Source of the DNA: Bradyrhizobium viridifuturi
Lineage (GTDB): Bacteria; Pseudomonadota; Alphaproteobacteria; Rhizobiales; Xanthobacteraceae
Assembly (NCBI RefSeq): GCF_001238275.1
Contig: NZ_LGTB01000030.1
Span: forward strand, 57,032-121,031
DNA length: 64,000 nt
Reading direction: 5' to 3'
Below the pieces are notes generated by a model. It did no database searches. It was not told where the DNA came from and saw only the letters and a list, made by a program, of their open reading frames with translations. A program made the translations under genes and the position numbers. Below are positions 1 through 9,116 of this stretch, in pieces; position 1 is the stretch's first letter, and each line of letters begins with the position of its first letter.

Positions 1-1699
1 GGATCCCCCAGCCCGAGAAGAATCTCTGGCTCATCAGATCCGCGGCGACCCGTCGCGCGCGATCTTGGCGCACCATGCCGGAAAACAAGGTCTGTCCGGC
101 ATTCGAGGTGCGCACCCTGCACGGCTGCTTGGCGCCGTCGAGCGCGACCGCATAGGTGCCGAGTTCCTCGCACCAGAAAGCCTCCTCGAACCGCGCGCGC
201 AACCGCTCCGCCTCGGCTTCGAGCTTCAAAGCCTTGTCCGCAAGGCCGAGCGTGCGCGCCGCGCGCGCGGCAAGCTGCTTGCCGGCGAACACATAGCCCT
301 GCACTTCCGCCAGTGCGATATTGCCCTCGGCAAGCGTTCCATCGGCATGGAAGATGGCGTCGAAGGAATCCTTCCAACCCTGGTTCCGCAGTCCCTTTTC
401 GGTCGCGCGCTGATACTCGACGAAGCCATCGCGATCGGGATCGCCCGGACCGTCGATCCACTGCAATCCGGCCTCGACCGCCGGCCACAGCTCGCGCAAC
501 GTCTCGACGTCGCCGGTGCGCTCCAGATAGAGCCCGGCAAGCAGCACGAACAGCGGTGTCGAATCGACGCTGCCGTAATAATGCGCGAACGGCACCTCGC
601 GAAGCGCGGCCATCTCGCCGCCGCGCATCTCATGCAGGATCTTGCCCGGCGCGGCGTCGGCCAGCGGATCGACCTCCTTGGCCTGGAACAGCGCGAGCCG
701 CTTCAGCACGCCCTTGGCGATCCGCGGATCGACCCACAGCATTTGCAACGCGGTGATCAGCCCGTCGCGACCGAATGTCGTCGAATACCAGGGAATGCCG
801 GCATAGGGGTAACGGCCTTGCGGCGTTTCCGTCATCAGCATGTTGAGGTCGGCCATCGCCTGGCACAGCACCTCGTTGAAAATATTGTTCGAGGTCTCGA
901 TCGAGGCCGCACCAGCCGAGGAATTGCGCATCTCGCGGCGATGCGCCAGGAGGCCGCGGAAGAACGGCACCGGCTTCTGCATGATCGGCTTGTTGCAGGA
1001 CACCGCGACGAACAGCGAGGTGACCTGCGCGGGCTCGAGCTCGAAATGATAGGTCGCGGCGTTGACCGACAGCCGGGTCGGCCGCGGATCGAAATGCAGC
1101 GCGGTGATCCGAGTCTGCTCGTCGAGGCCGCAATATTCCAGCACCACGTCGGTCGGCCCGAGCAACTTGCTCGAACCGATGCCGCGCCGCGGCCGCCGCT
1201 CGCCGCGCACCTCGAACAGGTCGGCGAAATCATTGTCGAACAGCAGCGTGAGATCGAAGCTCGCGGCATGCTCGCCGTGGTTCTGCAGGCCGATGCGCTG
1301 GTAGGCGGTGCCGCGCCACAGGAAGATCGAGCGCACGATGTGCAGCGTGTCCTTTTGCAAGGTCAGGCGGCCGTCGCGATAGACGTCGGAATTGGTCAGA
1401 TCGACCGTCAGTGCCGAATTGTCGTCGCGCATGTTGGAGCCGAGCAGCAATGGCTGCACGTCCTCCAGCACCATTTCCAGCCGCGCGAGGTAGCGCGTGT
1501 CGGCGTTGAACAGGCCGTCCGGCCCGCCGGCCGAGGCGCCGATATCGCCATGGCTGTCGAGCACGATGAAGGTGTCGTCATGCTTGAGCGAGCGCCGCGG
1601 CCGCGCCGCGGGCCCGGTCATGGGAATGTAGAACGGCGACTCGGCGACATGCTCAGCGGTACGAGCGGTGATGATCTGCGTAACGACGTCAGCTGCCAT
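1..1699 (-). CDS. Glycogen debranching enzyme (amylo-alpha-1,6-glucosidase family), 3' end outside window
   Basis: The reading frame begins at an ATG at 1697-1699 (MAADVVTQI) and stays open to the left edge, giving about 566 N-terminal codons without a stop. The first ~250 residues resemble the beta-rich GDE N-terminal domain. They are followed by the start of the catalytic (alpha/alpha)6 barrel, with WYSTTFGRDGL near residue 300 and YYGSVDSTPLF near residue 370, both typical of bacterial debranching enzymes. The role inferred from the family is hydrolysis of alpha-1,6 branches in glycogen or related glucans in the cytoplasm. An ABC exporter on the same strand ends 84 bases upstream. The long antisense frame opposite this gene shows no family resemblance. 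The C-terminus is not in the window. Confidence 0.85.
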   Translation of the reverse strand, partial: MAADVVTQIITARTAEHVAESPFYIPMTGPAARPRRSLKHDDTFIVLDSHGDIGASAGGPDGLFNADTRYLARLEMVLEDVQPLLLGSNMRDDNSALTVDLTNSDVYRDGRLTLQKDTLHIVRSIFLWRGTAYQRIGLQNHGEHAASFDLTLLFDNDFADLFEVRGERRPRRGIGSSKLLGPTDVVLEYCGLDEQTRITALHFDPRPTRLSVNAATYHFELEPAQVTSLFVAVSCNKPIMQKPVPFFRGLLAHRREMRNSSAGAASIETSNNIFNEVLCQAMADLNMLMTETPQGRYPYAGIPWYSTTFGRDGLITALQMLWVDPRIAKGVLKRLALFQAKEVDPLADAAPGKILHEMRGGEMAALREVPFAHYYGSVDSTPLFVLLAGLYLERTGDVETLRELWPAVEAGLQWIDGPGDPDRDGFVEYQRATEKGLRNQGWKDSFDAIFHADGTLAEGNIALAEVQGYVFAGKQLAARAARTLGLADKALKLEAEAERLRARFEEAFWCEELGTYAVALDGAKQPCRVRTSNAGQTLFSGMVRQDRARRVAADLMSQRFFSGWGI

Positions 1700-1783
1700 C
1701 TGAACCTCTGGCGACCTTTCTCAGCTCGATTCCGGGCTCAACGAACGCACGGGAACGCAAGCACAGGCTTGATGACGCGGGGA

Positions 1784-3547
1784 TCAGGCCGCGCTGGTGG
1801 AGAGGCGGCCCATTTCGCGCGCCACGAGGTCGCGGTAGGGACCCCTTCCCTTCACCAGGATATCGGGCGGACCGTCCTCGACGATCCGCCCGCCTTGCAG
1901 CACGACCACGCGGTCGAAGCTGCGCAGCGTCGCGAGACGATGCGCGATCGCCACCACCGTACGCCCGCGCATCAGGCGCGACAACGCCTCGCGGATCGCC
2001 TCCTCGGATTCGGCATCGAGCGCCGCGGTGGCCTCGTCGAGCAGCAGGATCGGCGCGTCCTTCAGGAACGCGCGCGCGATCGCAATGCGCTGGCGCTGGC
2101 CGCCCGAGACCTTGACGCCGCGATCGCCGACGATGGTGTTCATACCCTCGGGCAGGCTTTCGATGAAGTCGCAGCGCGCGGCGATCGCCGCCCGCAGCAC
2201 CTCGTCGTCGGTGGCGTCCGGCCGGCCGTAGCGGATGTTCTCCAGGATCGAGCGATGGAACAGCGAGATGTCCTGCGGCACCACCGAGATCGCCGCACGC
2301 AGGCTCTGCTGGGTGACGCGCGAGATGTCCTGGCCATCGACCGTGATGTGGCCCTGCTCGACATCGTAGAAGCGCTGCAGAAGGGTAAACAGTGTTGACT
2401 TGCCGCCGCCGGACTGGCCGACCAGGCCGACGCGCTGACCGGGCTGGATGCGCAGGCTGAAGCGCTCGAACACCTGGAGGCCGCCGGGGTAGCGGAACGA
2501 GACGTTGTTGAAGGCGATCGCCGCGCCGCTCTTCACCAGCGCCTCGGCCTCCGGATGGTCCTTCAGCTCGTGCGGCTGCAACAGGGTCGCCAGCGCCTCG
2601 GTGAGGCGCGCGACATGCTGGGTGACGTCGACCAGCGCGACGGCGAGATCGCGGGTGGCGGACAGGATCGAGATGCCGAGCGTACACACCAGCACGACGT
2701 CGCCGGTGGTGGCCTGACCCTGCTGCCAGAGCGAGAGCGCCCAGGCCAGCATTGCGATCGTGAGGACCACGGTCACAGCAGCGTGAACGAGGCGGAGCTT
2801 TTCGAGATATCGCAGGGAACGGCCGCGCGCGACGAGTTCCCGATTGACGGTCGCGTCGAAGCGGTCGTGCTCATAGCCGAGACCGCAGAACGCACGCACC
2901 AGCGGCAAATTGTTGATGACGTCGACCATCTCGCCGTCGACCGCGGCTGCTCTGTTGGCGAAATCGTCATGCAGCGGCCTGCCGGCGGCGGCCATGCGGA
3001 ACATCGCAACCACCATGGTTCCCGCGATCAGGATCAGCACTGCTGACATTGTCACGCTGACGGTTCCAACCAGGGTGATCGCGGCGAAGGTGGCGATGCA
3101 GGGCGGCAACACATTCCATACGAACATGTTCTCCACCGTGAACACCGCGTTCGACGTTGCGGTGATCCGGCTGGTCAGCATGCCCGGCAGCCGATCCGTG
3201 AAATAGCTCGGCGCGTGGCCGGTGAGATGGCGGAACATGTCGCGGCGCAGGTCGCCGGTGACGCTGACGAAAGTGTAGCTCGCGGTCCAGCTCGCGATCC
3301 GCCACAGGAAGTTGTCGGCTGCGATCAGCGACATGAGCAGAGCGAATGCCAGCCATACGCCATTCGCGGCCGACGGACTGGCCGACAACGCGTCGACCAG
3401 ATTCTTCACGCCGTACTGCGTGCCCACCGAACAGGCAACCGCTGCGACGACAGCCGACAAGATTACAACATGCGACGGAAGCCGCCGGCGCAGATAGCGC
3501 AGCACAAAGGGGAACGGACGATGCGCGTATCCTGACAGATGGTCCAT
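1784..3547 (-). CDS. ABC exporter, fused permease and ATPase (MsbA/multidrug type)
   Basis: This is a 587-residue half-transporter with an N-terminal membrane domain (residues ~20-310) and a C-terminal nucleotide-binding domain. Walker A is GQSGGGKST near residue 382, the signature is VSGGQRQR near 485, and Walker B is ILLLDEATAALD near 505, followed by an H-loop histidine (AIAHRLATL). It should work as a homodimer exporting a hydrophobic or glycan substrate, which cannot be named from sequence. I chose the ATG at 3547 over an upstream TTG at 3559. It lies just upstream of the debranching gene on the same strand and is divergent from a glycosyltransferase, so a polysaccharide-related role is possible but unproven. 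Confidence 0.85.
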   Translation of the reverse strand: MDHLSGYAHRPFPFVLRYLRRRLPSHVVILSAVVAAVACSVGTQYGVKNLVDALSASPSAANGVWLAFALLMSLIAADNFLWRIASWTASYTFVSVTGDLRRDMFRHLTGHAPSYFTDRLPGMLTSRITATSNAVFTVENMFVWNVLPPCIATFAAITLVGTVSVTMSAVLILIAGTMVVAMFRMAAAGRPLHDDFANRAAAVDGEMVDVINNLPLVRAFCGLGYEHDRFDATVNRELVARGRSLRYLEKLRLVHAAVTVVLTIAMLAWALSLWQQGQATTGDVVLVCTLGISILSATRDLAVALVDVTQHVARLTEALATLLQPHELKDHPEAEALVKSGAAIAFNNVSFRYPGGLQVFERFSLRIQPGQRVGLVGQSGGGKSTLFTLLQRFYDVEQGHITVDGQDISRVTQQSLRAAISVVPQDISLFHRSILENIRYGRPDATDDEVLRAAIAARCDFIESLPEGMNTIVGDRGVKVSGGQRQRIAIARAFLKDAPILLLDEATAALDAESEEAIREALSRLMRGRTVVAIAHRLATLRSFDRVVVLQGGRIVEDGPPDILVKGRGPYRDLVAREMGRLSTSAA

Positions 3548-3860
3548 GACGTCCTGCAAAAGCTGTTGAAGGTGAACGAGAAAATTTTAGTCGAAGCTCT
3601 CGTGCACGATGACGTGAAGGGCGGCGGTTGGATTCCTTGATGCGGCCATCACTGCGCAACAATTTTGCAACGCTGGCGTCGGCAAAAACCTGTTGGAGCG
3701 TGATGGCATCAGCAAGACCACAGTGTGATGGAAGAAAGAAGCGGCAGATCTCCCACACCTAAGGAACCTCGCACGTGCGAGAACGTTCCCGTCTTTGGCA
3801 TGTCGGTGCCACCAGAGGGCTGAGGGTAGTTCATTCCACATTACAAACAGGAGACGGAGA
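3548..3860. other. Divergent intergenic region between ABC exporter and GT4 gene
   Basis: About 310 bases separate two divergent genes, so promoters for both should lie here. AT-rich patches are visible (for example AAAATTTT near 3581-3588). I see no convincing gene and no clear operator palindrome. A short antisense frame overlapping the right part looks like a shadow. A purine-rich GGAGACGGAG ribosome-binding site lies directly before the glycosyltransferase start. Confidence 0.5.
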
Positions 3861-4928
3861 ATGCGCATCGCGCAGGTTGCCCCGCTGACGGAGGCTGTAC
3901 CCCCCAAGCTCTACGGCGGCACCGAACGGGTCGTGCACTGGCTGACCGAAGAACTTGTAACACTTGGACATGACGTGACGTTATTCGCCAGTGGCGATTC
4001 ACAGACCTCCGCGAAGCTCGATGCGACCTGGCCGAAGGCACTGCGCCTCGACGGCTCCGTCCGCGACCCCAACGCGCTGCACATGGTGATGCTGGAGCGC
4101 GTGCGGCAGAAAGCCGACGACGAGGAGTTCGACTTCCTGCACTGCCATCTCGACTATTACCCGTGGTCGCTGTTCGCACGGCAACCGACGCCGTTCGTGA
4201 CCACGTTGCACGGGCGGCTCGACCTGCCGGAGCACCAGCCCGTCTTCAACACCTTCTCCAAGATCCCGGTGATTTCGATCTCCAACGCGCAGCGGCGGCC
4301 GGTTCCGCAAGCGCACTGGGTGCGCACCATCCATCACGGCCTGCCGGAAAATCTGCTGACGCCGCAACCGGCCAGACAATCCTATCTCGCCGTGCTCGGC
4401 CGCATCGCGCCGGAGAAAGGCGTCGATCGCGCGATCAAGATCGCGACCCGCTGCGGCATTCCGCTGAAGATCGCAGCCAAGGTCGATCGCGCCGACCAAG
4501 AGTATTACGACGAGTTGATCAAGCCGTTGATCACGAACAATCCGCTGGTCGAATTCATCGGCGAGATCAGCGACCGCGAGAAGCCTGATTTTCTCAGCGG
4601 CGCGATCGGGCTGCTGGTTCCGATCGATTGGCCGGAGCCGTTTGGTCTCGTGATGATCGAAGCGATGGCATGCGGCACGCCTGTCATCGCCTATAACCGC
4701 GGTTCGGTGCCGGAGATCATCGAGGATGGCCTGACGGGCTTCATCGTCGAGGACGAGATCAGCGCGATCTCCTCGGTCGGCCGGCTTTCGACGCTCAATC
4801 GCGACGCGATCCGCAAGCAGTTCGAGACCCGCTTCACCGCGCGCCGCATGGCGCTCGACTATCTCGCCGCCTATCGCAGCCTGATGGAAGCCAAGCCGCG
4901 CTTCAAGCTGGTGGCGAGCGCGGAATAG
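3861..4928 (+). CDS. Family 4 glycosyltransferase
   Basis: The 355-residue protein starts at ATG 3861, directly after a GGAGACGGAGA ribosome-binding site; this start is preferred to an in-frame ATG 22 codons upstream. The N-terminus MRIAQVAPL followed by YGGTERVV is typical of GT4 enzymes, whose N-terminal Rossmann domain binds the acceptor. The C-terminal half carries the EX7E-type donor site EPFGLVMIEAMACGTPVIA near residue 255. The family transfers a sugar from a nucleotide-sugar donor with retention of configuration. Donor and acceptor are unknown. It stands alone, divergent from the ABC exporter, and a hairpin follows the stop codon. Confidence 0.88.
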   Translation: MRIAQVAPLTEAVPPKLYGGTERVVHWLTEELVTLGHDVTLFASGDSQTSAKLDATWPKALRLDGSVRDPNALHMVMLERVRQKADDEEFDFLHCHLDYYPWSLFARQPTPFVTTLHGRLDLPEHQPVFNTFSKIPVISISNAQRRPVPQAHWVRTIHHGLPENLLTPQPARQSYLAVLGRIAPEKGVDRAIKIATRCGIPLKIAAKVDRADQEYYDELIKPLITNNPLVEFIGEISDREKPDFLSGAIGLLVPIDWPEPFGLVMIEAMACGTPVIAYNRGSVPEIIEDGLTGFIVEDEISAISSVGRLSTLNRDAIRKQFETRFTARRMALDYLAAYRSLMEAKPRFKLVASAE

Positions 4929-4943
4929 CCGTTGCAGCGGCCG

Positions 4944-5002
4944 ATCGAATGATCCGGCGGGCCGGCCGGCAATGTCCGTGCCGGTCCGTTGGGTCATTCG
5001 AT
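4944..5002 (+). terminator. Inverted repeat after glycosyltransferase gene (possible terminator)
   Basis: ATCGAATGATCC (4944-4955) pairs with GGGTCATTCGAT (4991-5002) with one mismatch. The intervening GC-rich bases can form further GGC/GCC stems. It begins 16 bases after the glycosyltransferase stop and is followed by a moderately AT-rich stretch without a clean U-run, so termination is likely but not certain. The rest of the gap up to 5230 shows no gene; a run of A near 5175 may be part of a promoter for the next operon. Confidence 0.5.
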
Positions 5003-5230
5003 TGTCAATAATACCGTCATCCCCGGCGGCAACTCCCGCACAGTGAAGCGATCCGCATGCGCGCGCCGCGTGATTGCTGCGACGCACCCACCCTCGCCCG
5101 CCTCCGTGTGAACCCGACCGATATCGCCTTTGCGATTGGCGGATTACGTGCTCTTATGCGCCCCGCTTGAGCAAAAAATAATAAGCGAGCGGACGGAGCA
5201 ACCGTGCCGTGGTCGCACAGGGGGAACGCC

Positions 5231-6484
5231 ATGACAGGGGACCGCAAGCCGTCGGCCATTAATAATGCCGTGCCGACTAAGGCCTCACGAACAAAGCTGA
5301 ACCGCCGCAAATTCCTGGCCAGGACCGGCGGCGCGCTCGCCGCCGGCGCATTCGGCGCCGTGCCGTTGCGCGGCTGGGCCGCCGATCCGATCAACATCGG
5401 CGCGCTCTATCCGAGCACGGGCAGCATGGCGCAGATCGGCACCGGCTGCGTTGCCGCGGCCAAGCTCGCCGTCGACATGGTCAACGAGGCCGGCGGCATC
5501 AAGTCGCTCGGCGGTGCCAAGCTCAACCTGATCGTCTCCGACGTGCAGAGCGACACCACGGTGACGCGGACCGAGACCGACCGCCTGATATCAGGCAACA
5601 AGCTGTCGGCGATCCACGGCTGCTACGCCAGCGCCCTGACCCTGATCGCGAGCGAGGTCTGCGAGCGCGCCCGGGTTCCGATCATCACCGGATCGAGCTC
5701 CGACCAACTCAATAAGGGACGCAGCTACACTTTCACGCCATTCGCGCGCGCCTCGCAATTCGCCAAGGCGCAGTTGCAGATGGCCAAGCTCGTCAGCCAG
5801 CAGGCCAAGGTCGCCGTCATCTTCGAGAACACCGCGTTCGGCACCTCGACCTCGAACGGGCTGAAGGAGTTGGCGCCGGGCGAAGGCGTCGAGATCGTGA
5901 TGTTCGAGCCCTACTCGGCCGGCTTCACCGATGCGAGCCCGCTGATCAACAAGGTCAAGGCCTCCGGCGCCAATACCCTGTTCTCGCTGTCCTACCTCAA
6001 CGATCTCATCCTGATCGTGCGCACCGTGAAGCAGGTCGGGCTCGACATCGCGATCAATGGCGGCTCGGGCGGCTTCGTGATGCCGGACTTCTACAAGAAT
6101 GTCGGCAAGGCCGCCGAGGGGCTGCAGGGCGTCGCGCACTGGAACCACGACGTCAACGATGATGCGCAGAAGGTCAACGCCGAATTCAAGAAGCGCACCG
6201 GCGAGTTCGCCTTCGAATATGCCGGCGGCCTGGTCGCGCAGACCTTCATGCTGGCCGACGCGCTGGAGCGCGCCGCCTCCGCCGATCCGAAGAAGGTGCG
6301 CGAGGCGCTCTCGACGCTCGACGTCTCCTCCGGCTATGCGGCGATGGCGCCGGGCGGCAAGGTCAAGTTCGGCCCCGACGGCAAAAATGTCTATGGCCGC
6401 CCGGTCGGCGTGCAGTGGCAGAATGCCGATCTTGCCAGCATCTTCCCCAAGGAAGACGCCCGCGCCCCGCTGATGAAGACCTGA
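5231..6484 (+). CDS. Branched-chain amino acid type ABC transporter, substrate-binding protein
   Basis: This is a 417-residue periplasmic receptor of the Leu/Ile/Val-binding (peripla_BP_6) family, first gene of a five-gene importer operon. ATG 5231 is preferred because GGGGGAA precedes it; an in-frame ATG lies nine codons upstream. The N-terminus has a Tat-like signal (NRRKFLARTGG, hydrophobic AAGAFGAV, then GWAA before the mature DPINIGALYP). The phrase GALYPSTGSMAQIG is the usual start of the mature fold. Ligands in this family include amino acids, urea, amides and aromatic acids, so the substrate is not fixed by sequence. A 16-base gap leads to livH. Confidence 0.88.
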   Translation: MTGDRKPSAINNAVPTKASRTKLNRRKFLARTGGALAAGAFGAVPLRGWAADPINIGALYPSTGSMAQIGTGCVAAAKLAVDMVNEAGGIKSLGGAKLNLIVSDVQSDTTVTRTETDRLISGNKLSAIHGCYASALTLIASEVCERARVPIITGSSSDQLNKGRSYTFTPFARASQFAKAQLQMAKLVSQQAKVAVIFENTAFGTSTSNGLKELAPGEGVEIVMFEPYSAGFTDASPLINKVKASGANTLFSLSYLNDLILIVRTVKQVGLDIAINGGSGGFVMPDFYKNVGKAAEGLQGVAHWNHDVNDDAQKVNAEFKKRTGEFAFEYAGGLVAQTFMLADALERAASADPKKVREALSTLDVSSGYAAMAPGGKVKFGPDGKNVYGRPVGVQWQNADLASIFPKEDARAPLMKT

Positions 6485-6500
6485 GCCGCGGTCGCATCGC

Positions 6501-7370
6501 ATGTGGGAGACACTGGCCCAGGCCGTGATCAACGGCCTGCTTATCGGCGGCATCTACGCGCTTGTCAGCATCGGCGTCACGCTGATCTTCGGCGTGGTCA
6601 AGATCGTGAATTTCGCCCAGGGCGAGTTCGTGATGCTCGGGATGTACATCTCGTTCTTCCTCGCCACCCAGTTCGGCATCGATCCGCTGGTCTCGCTGGT
6701 GGTCTCGATGCCGGTGCTGTTCCTCGCCGGCGTGCTGCTCCAGCATTTCCTGATCCGCAGGGTGCTCGGGCCGAACGACATGCCGCAGATCTTCCTGACC
6801 TTCGCGCTGTCGCTGCTGCTGCTCAATCTCTCGCTGATGCTGTTCAGCGCCAACTACCGCACCGTCCACACCTCCTATTCGGATGCGGCCTGGCACATCG
6901 GCGGGCTGTACATTCCCGTGGCAAAGCTGATCGCCTTCGCGGTCGCGATGGCGCTGAGCGGCCTGCTCTGGGTGTTCCTGCACACCACCGATCTCGGCCG
7001 CGCCATGCGCGCCGCCTCGCAGAACCGCGACGTCGCGATGCTGATGGGGATCAATCCCAACCGCGTGTTCGCGGTGGCGTTCGGCACCGCGCTGGCGCTC
7101 GCAGGCGCCGCCGGCTCGCTCCTGATGCCGTTCTATTCGGCCTATCCATTTGTCGGCCAGGTGTTCGTGCTGATGGCGTTCGTCGCGGTCGTGATGGGGA
7201 CGCTCGGCAATGTGATGGGCGCGCTGGTCGCGAGCCTGATGATGGGTATCGCGGAATCGCTCGGCATCCAGTTCGTCGGCGCCGATTCCGGCCTCATCGT
7301 GGTGTTCGCGCTGCTGCTGTTGACGCTTGCCTTCAGGCCGAGCGGCCTTGGCGCCAGGAGGGGCCGCTGA
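6501..7370 (+). CDS. livH: Branched-chain amino acid type ABC transporter permease LivH
   Basis: This is a 289-residue inner-membrane permease with the typical LivH opening (INGLLIGGIYALVSIG, then TLIFGVVKIVNFAQGEF) and about eight hydrophobic segments. The conserved AMRAASQNRDVAMLMG loop near residue 170 is the region that contacts the ATPases. It forms a heterodimer with LivM to move the substrate held by the upstream receptor. Its TGA shares one base with the ATG of livM (TGATG at 7368-7372), so the two are translationally coupled. Confidence 0.9.
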   Translation: MWETLAQAVINGLLIGGIYALVSIGVTLIFGVVKIVNFAQGEFVMLGMYISFFLATQFGIDPLVSLVVSMPVLFLAGVLLQHFLIRRVLGPNDMPQIFLTFALSLLLLNLSLMLFSANYRTVHTSYSDAAWHIGGLYIPVAKLIAFAVAMALSGLLWVFLHTTDLGRAMRAASQNRDVAMLMGINPNRVFAVAFGTALALAGAAGSLLMPFYSAYPFVGQVFVLMAFVAVVMGTLGNVMGALVASLMMGIAESLGIQFVGADSGLIVVFALLLLTLAFRPSGLGARRGR

Positions 7371-8356
7371 TGCAGACCTCAGGCAACATGAAATGGCTGT
7401 GGCTGGCGGTCGGGGCCGTCGTCATGCTCGCTTTGCCGCAGCTCGTCACCTCGTCGTTTGCGATCGACATCTTCATCCGCATTCTCTTGTTCTCGTTCAT
7501 CGGCGTCGCCTGGAACCTGATGGGCGGCTATGCCAAGCAGCTATCGCTCGGGCACGCCGCCTATTTCGGCCTCGGCGCCTACACCTCGACCATCATGCAG
7601 GTGAACTACGGCATCTCGCCCTGGATCGGGATGATCGCGGGCGGCGTGGTGGCAATGCTGGCGAGCCTGCCGATCGGCTGGCTCTGCTTCCGCCTGCGCG
7701 GCCCCTACTTCACCATCGCGACGATCGCGACCGCCCAGGTGCTGATGCTGATCTTCCTCAAGTTCCGCGACTTCGCCTGGGGCGCCGAAGGCACCACGAT
7801 TCCGAACCTCGGCAGCGCGCCGCTGATGATGCAGTTCGAGGAGAAGTCGTCGTATTACTACGTCGTGCTCGGCTTGCTCGTGGTGGGGCTGTGGATCACC
7901 CACAGGATCGAGAAATCCTGGATGGGCTACTACCTCGTCGCGATCGGCGAGGATGAGGACGCCGCCGAGGCGGTCGGCGTCAACGCGCCGAAGATCAAGC
8001 GTGACATCTACATGATCAGCGCGTTCCTGACCGCGCTCGCCGGCACCTTCTACACCCAGTACATCTACTTCATCGATCCCGCGACCGCGTTCAGCTTCAA
8101 CGTCTCGATCGAGGCGGCGCTGGTGTCGATCGTCGGCGGCATCGGCACGCTGTGGGGCCCCGTGATCGGCACCGTGCTGCTGGAAACCACCTCGGCGCTG
8201 CTGCAGAGCTGGCTCGGCAGCTCGGTGGGCGGCATCCAGCTCACGGTCTACAGCCTGATCCTGATGGCGGTCATCTTGTGGCGGCCGACCGGGCTGATCG
8301 GGTTTGCGACCGACGTCTATCACCGCACGCTCCGGCGCAAGCCGGCACGCGCCTGA
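7370..8356 (+). CDS. livM: Branched-chain amino acid type ABC transporter permease LivM
   Basis: This 328-residue membrane protein has the LivM hallmark NLMGGYAKQLSLGHAAYFGLGAY (two parts visible: GGYAKQLSLGH and YFGLGAYTS) near residues 50-65 and a coupling loop VAIGEDEDAAEAVGVN near 190. It pairs with LivH. The start codon overlaps the livH stop. A 10-base gap separates it from the livG start, and the same strand and order (receptor, H, M, G, F) support one operon. Confidence 0.9.
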   Translation: MQTSGNMKWLWLAVGAVVMLALPQLVTSSFAIDIFIRILLFSFIGVAWNLMGGYAKQLSLGHAAYFGLGAYTSTIMQVNYGISPWIGMIAGGVVAMLASLPIGWLCFRLRGPYFTIATIATAQVLMLIFLKFRDFAWGAEGTTIPNLGSAPLMMQFEEKSSYYYVVLGLLVVGLWITHRIEKSWMGYYLVAIGEDEDAAEAVGVNAPKIKRDIYMISAFLTALAGTFYTQYIYFIDPATAFSFNVSIEAALVSIVGGIGTLWGPVIGTVLLETTSALLQSWLGSSVGGIQLTVYSLILMAVILWRPTGLIGFATDVYHRTLRRKPARA

Positions 8357-8366
8357 GGTCGCCCCG

Positions 8367-9116
8367 ATGGCAGAAGCACTGGTCATCAAGGGCCTCAGCA
8401 AGCGCTTCGGCGGCTTGCGCGCCGTGCAGGACGTCAGCTTCACGGTACAGGAGAACGAGACGGTCGCGCTGATCGGGCCAAACGGCGCCGGCAAGACCAC
8501 GAGCTTTCATCTGATCACGGGATTTCACCGGCCGGACTCCGGCTCGGTGCTCGCCTTCGGTCATGAGGTCGTGGGTCTCAAGCCACATGACGTCTGCGCG
8601 CTCGGCATGGCCCGCACCTTCCAGGTCGCCAAACCGTTCGGCGCGATGACGGTGCTCGCCAATGTGATGACCGGCGCCTTCCTGCGCGACCGCCACATTG
8701 CCGCCGCGCAAAAGAAGGCACGCGAGGCGATCGAGTTCGTCGGCCTCGGCGCCAAGGAGCAGACCCCGGCCAAAGACCTCACAACGATCGACCAGCGCCG
8801 GCTGGAGATGGCCCGCGCGTTGGCGACGCAGCCCAGGATCCTGCTGCTTGATGAGGTGATGGCCGGGCTCAACCCGGCCGAGATCGATCAGGCGGTGGCG
8901 CTGGTCAAGAAACTCTCCGCAAGCGGCCTGACCATCGTGATCGTCGAGCATGTGATGCGGGCGATCATGGCGGTGGCCCGCCACATCGTGGTGCTCGACC
9001 ATGGCCAGAAGATCGCCGAGGGCGCGCCGAAGGAGATCGTGGAGAATCCGGAGGTAATCCGCGCCTATCTCGGTTCCTACGTACATCCGCCGGCGCCGGG
9101 AGACGCCCATGCTTGA
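8367..9116 (+). CDS. livG: Branched-chain amino acid type ABC transporter ATPase LivG
   Basis: This is a 249-residue cytoplasmic ATPase. It has Walker A GPNGAGKTT near residue 37, the LivG-typical insertion with GMARTFQ and Walker B ILLLDEVMAGLNPAE. The signature region is atypical: TIDQRRLEMARAL in place of LSGGQ-like LSYGDQR. The start at 8367 drops 21 unsupported codons. It is the first of the paired ATPases that energise LivHM, and its last eight bases overlap livF. Confidence 0.88.
   Translation: MAEALVIKGLSKRFGGLRAVQDVSFTVQENETVALIGPNGAGKTTSFHLITGFHRPDSGSVLAFGHEVVGLKPHDVCALGMARTFQVAKPFGAMTVLANVMTGAFLRDRHIAAAQKKAREAIEFVGLGAKEQTPAKDLTTIDQRRLEMARALATQPRILLLDEVMAGLNPAEIDQAVALVKKLSASGLTIVIVEHVMRAIMAVARHIVVLDHGQKIAEGAPKEIVENPEVIRAYLGSYVHPPAPGDAHA

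Noticed and set aside
1..6. GGATCC at the very first bases, suggesting a cloning junction
   Set aside because: The debranching enzyme frame runs through it naturally, and one restriction site at a window edge is not evidence of cloning.
65..2398. A 777-codon plus-strand open frame
   Set aside because: It lies opposite a debranching enzyme and an ABC exporter whose sequences are clearly recognisable. The product has no family motif and is rich in Arg, Ala and Gly, as expected of a shadow in GC-rich DNA.
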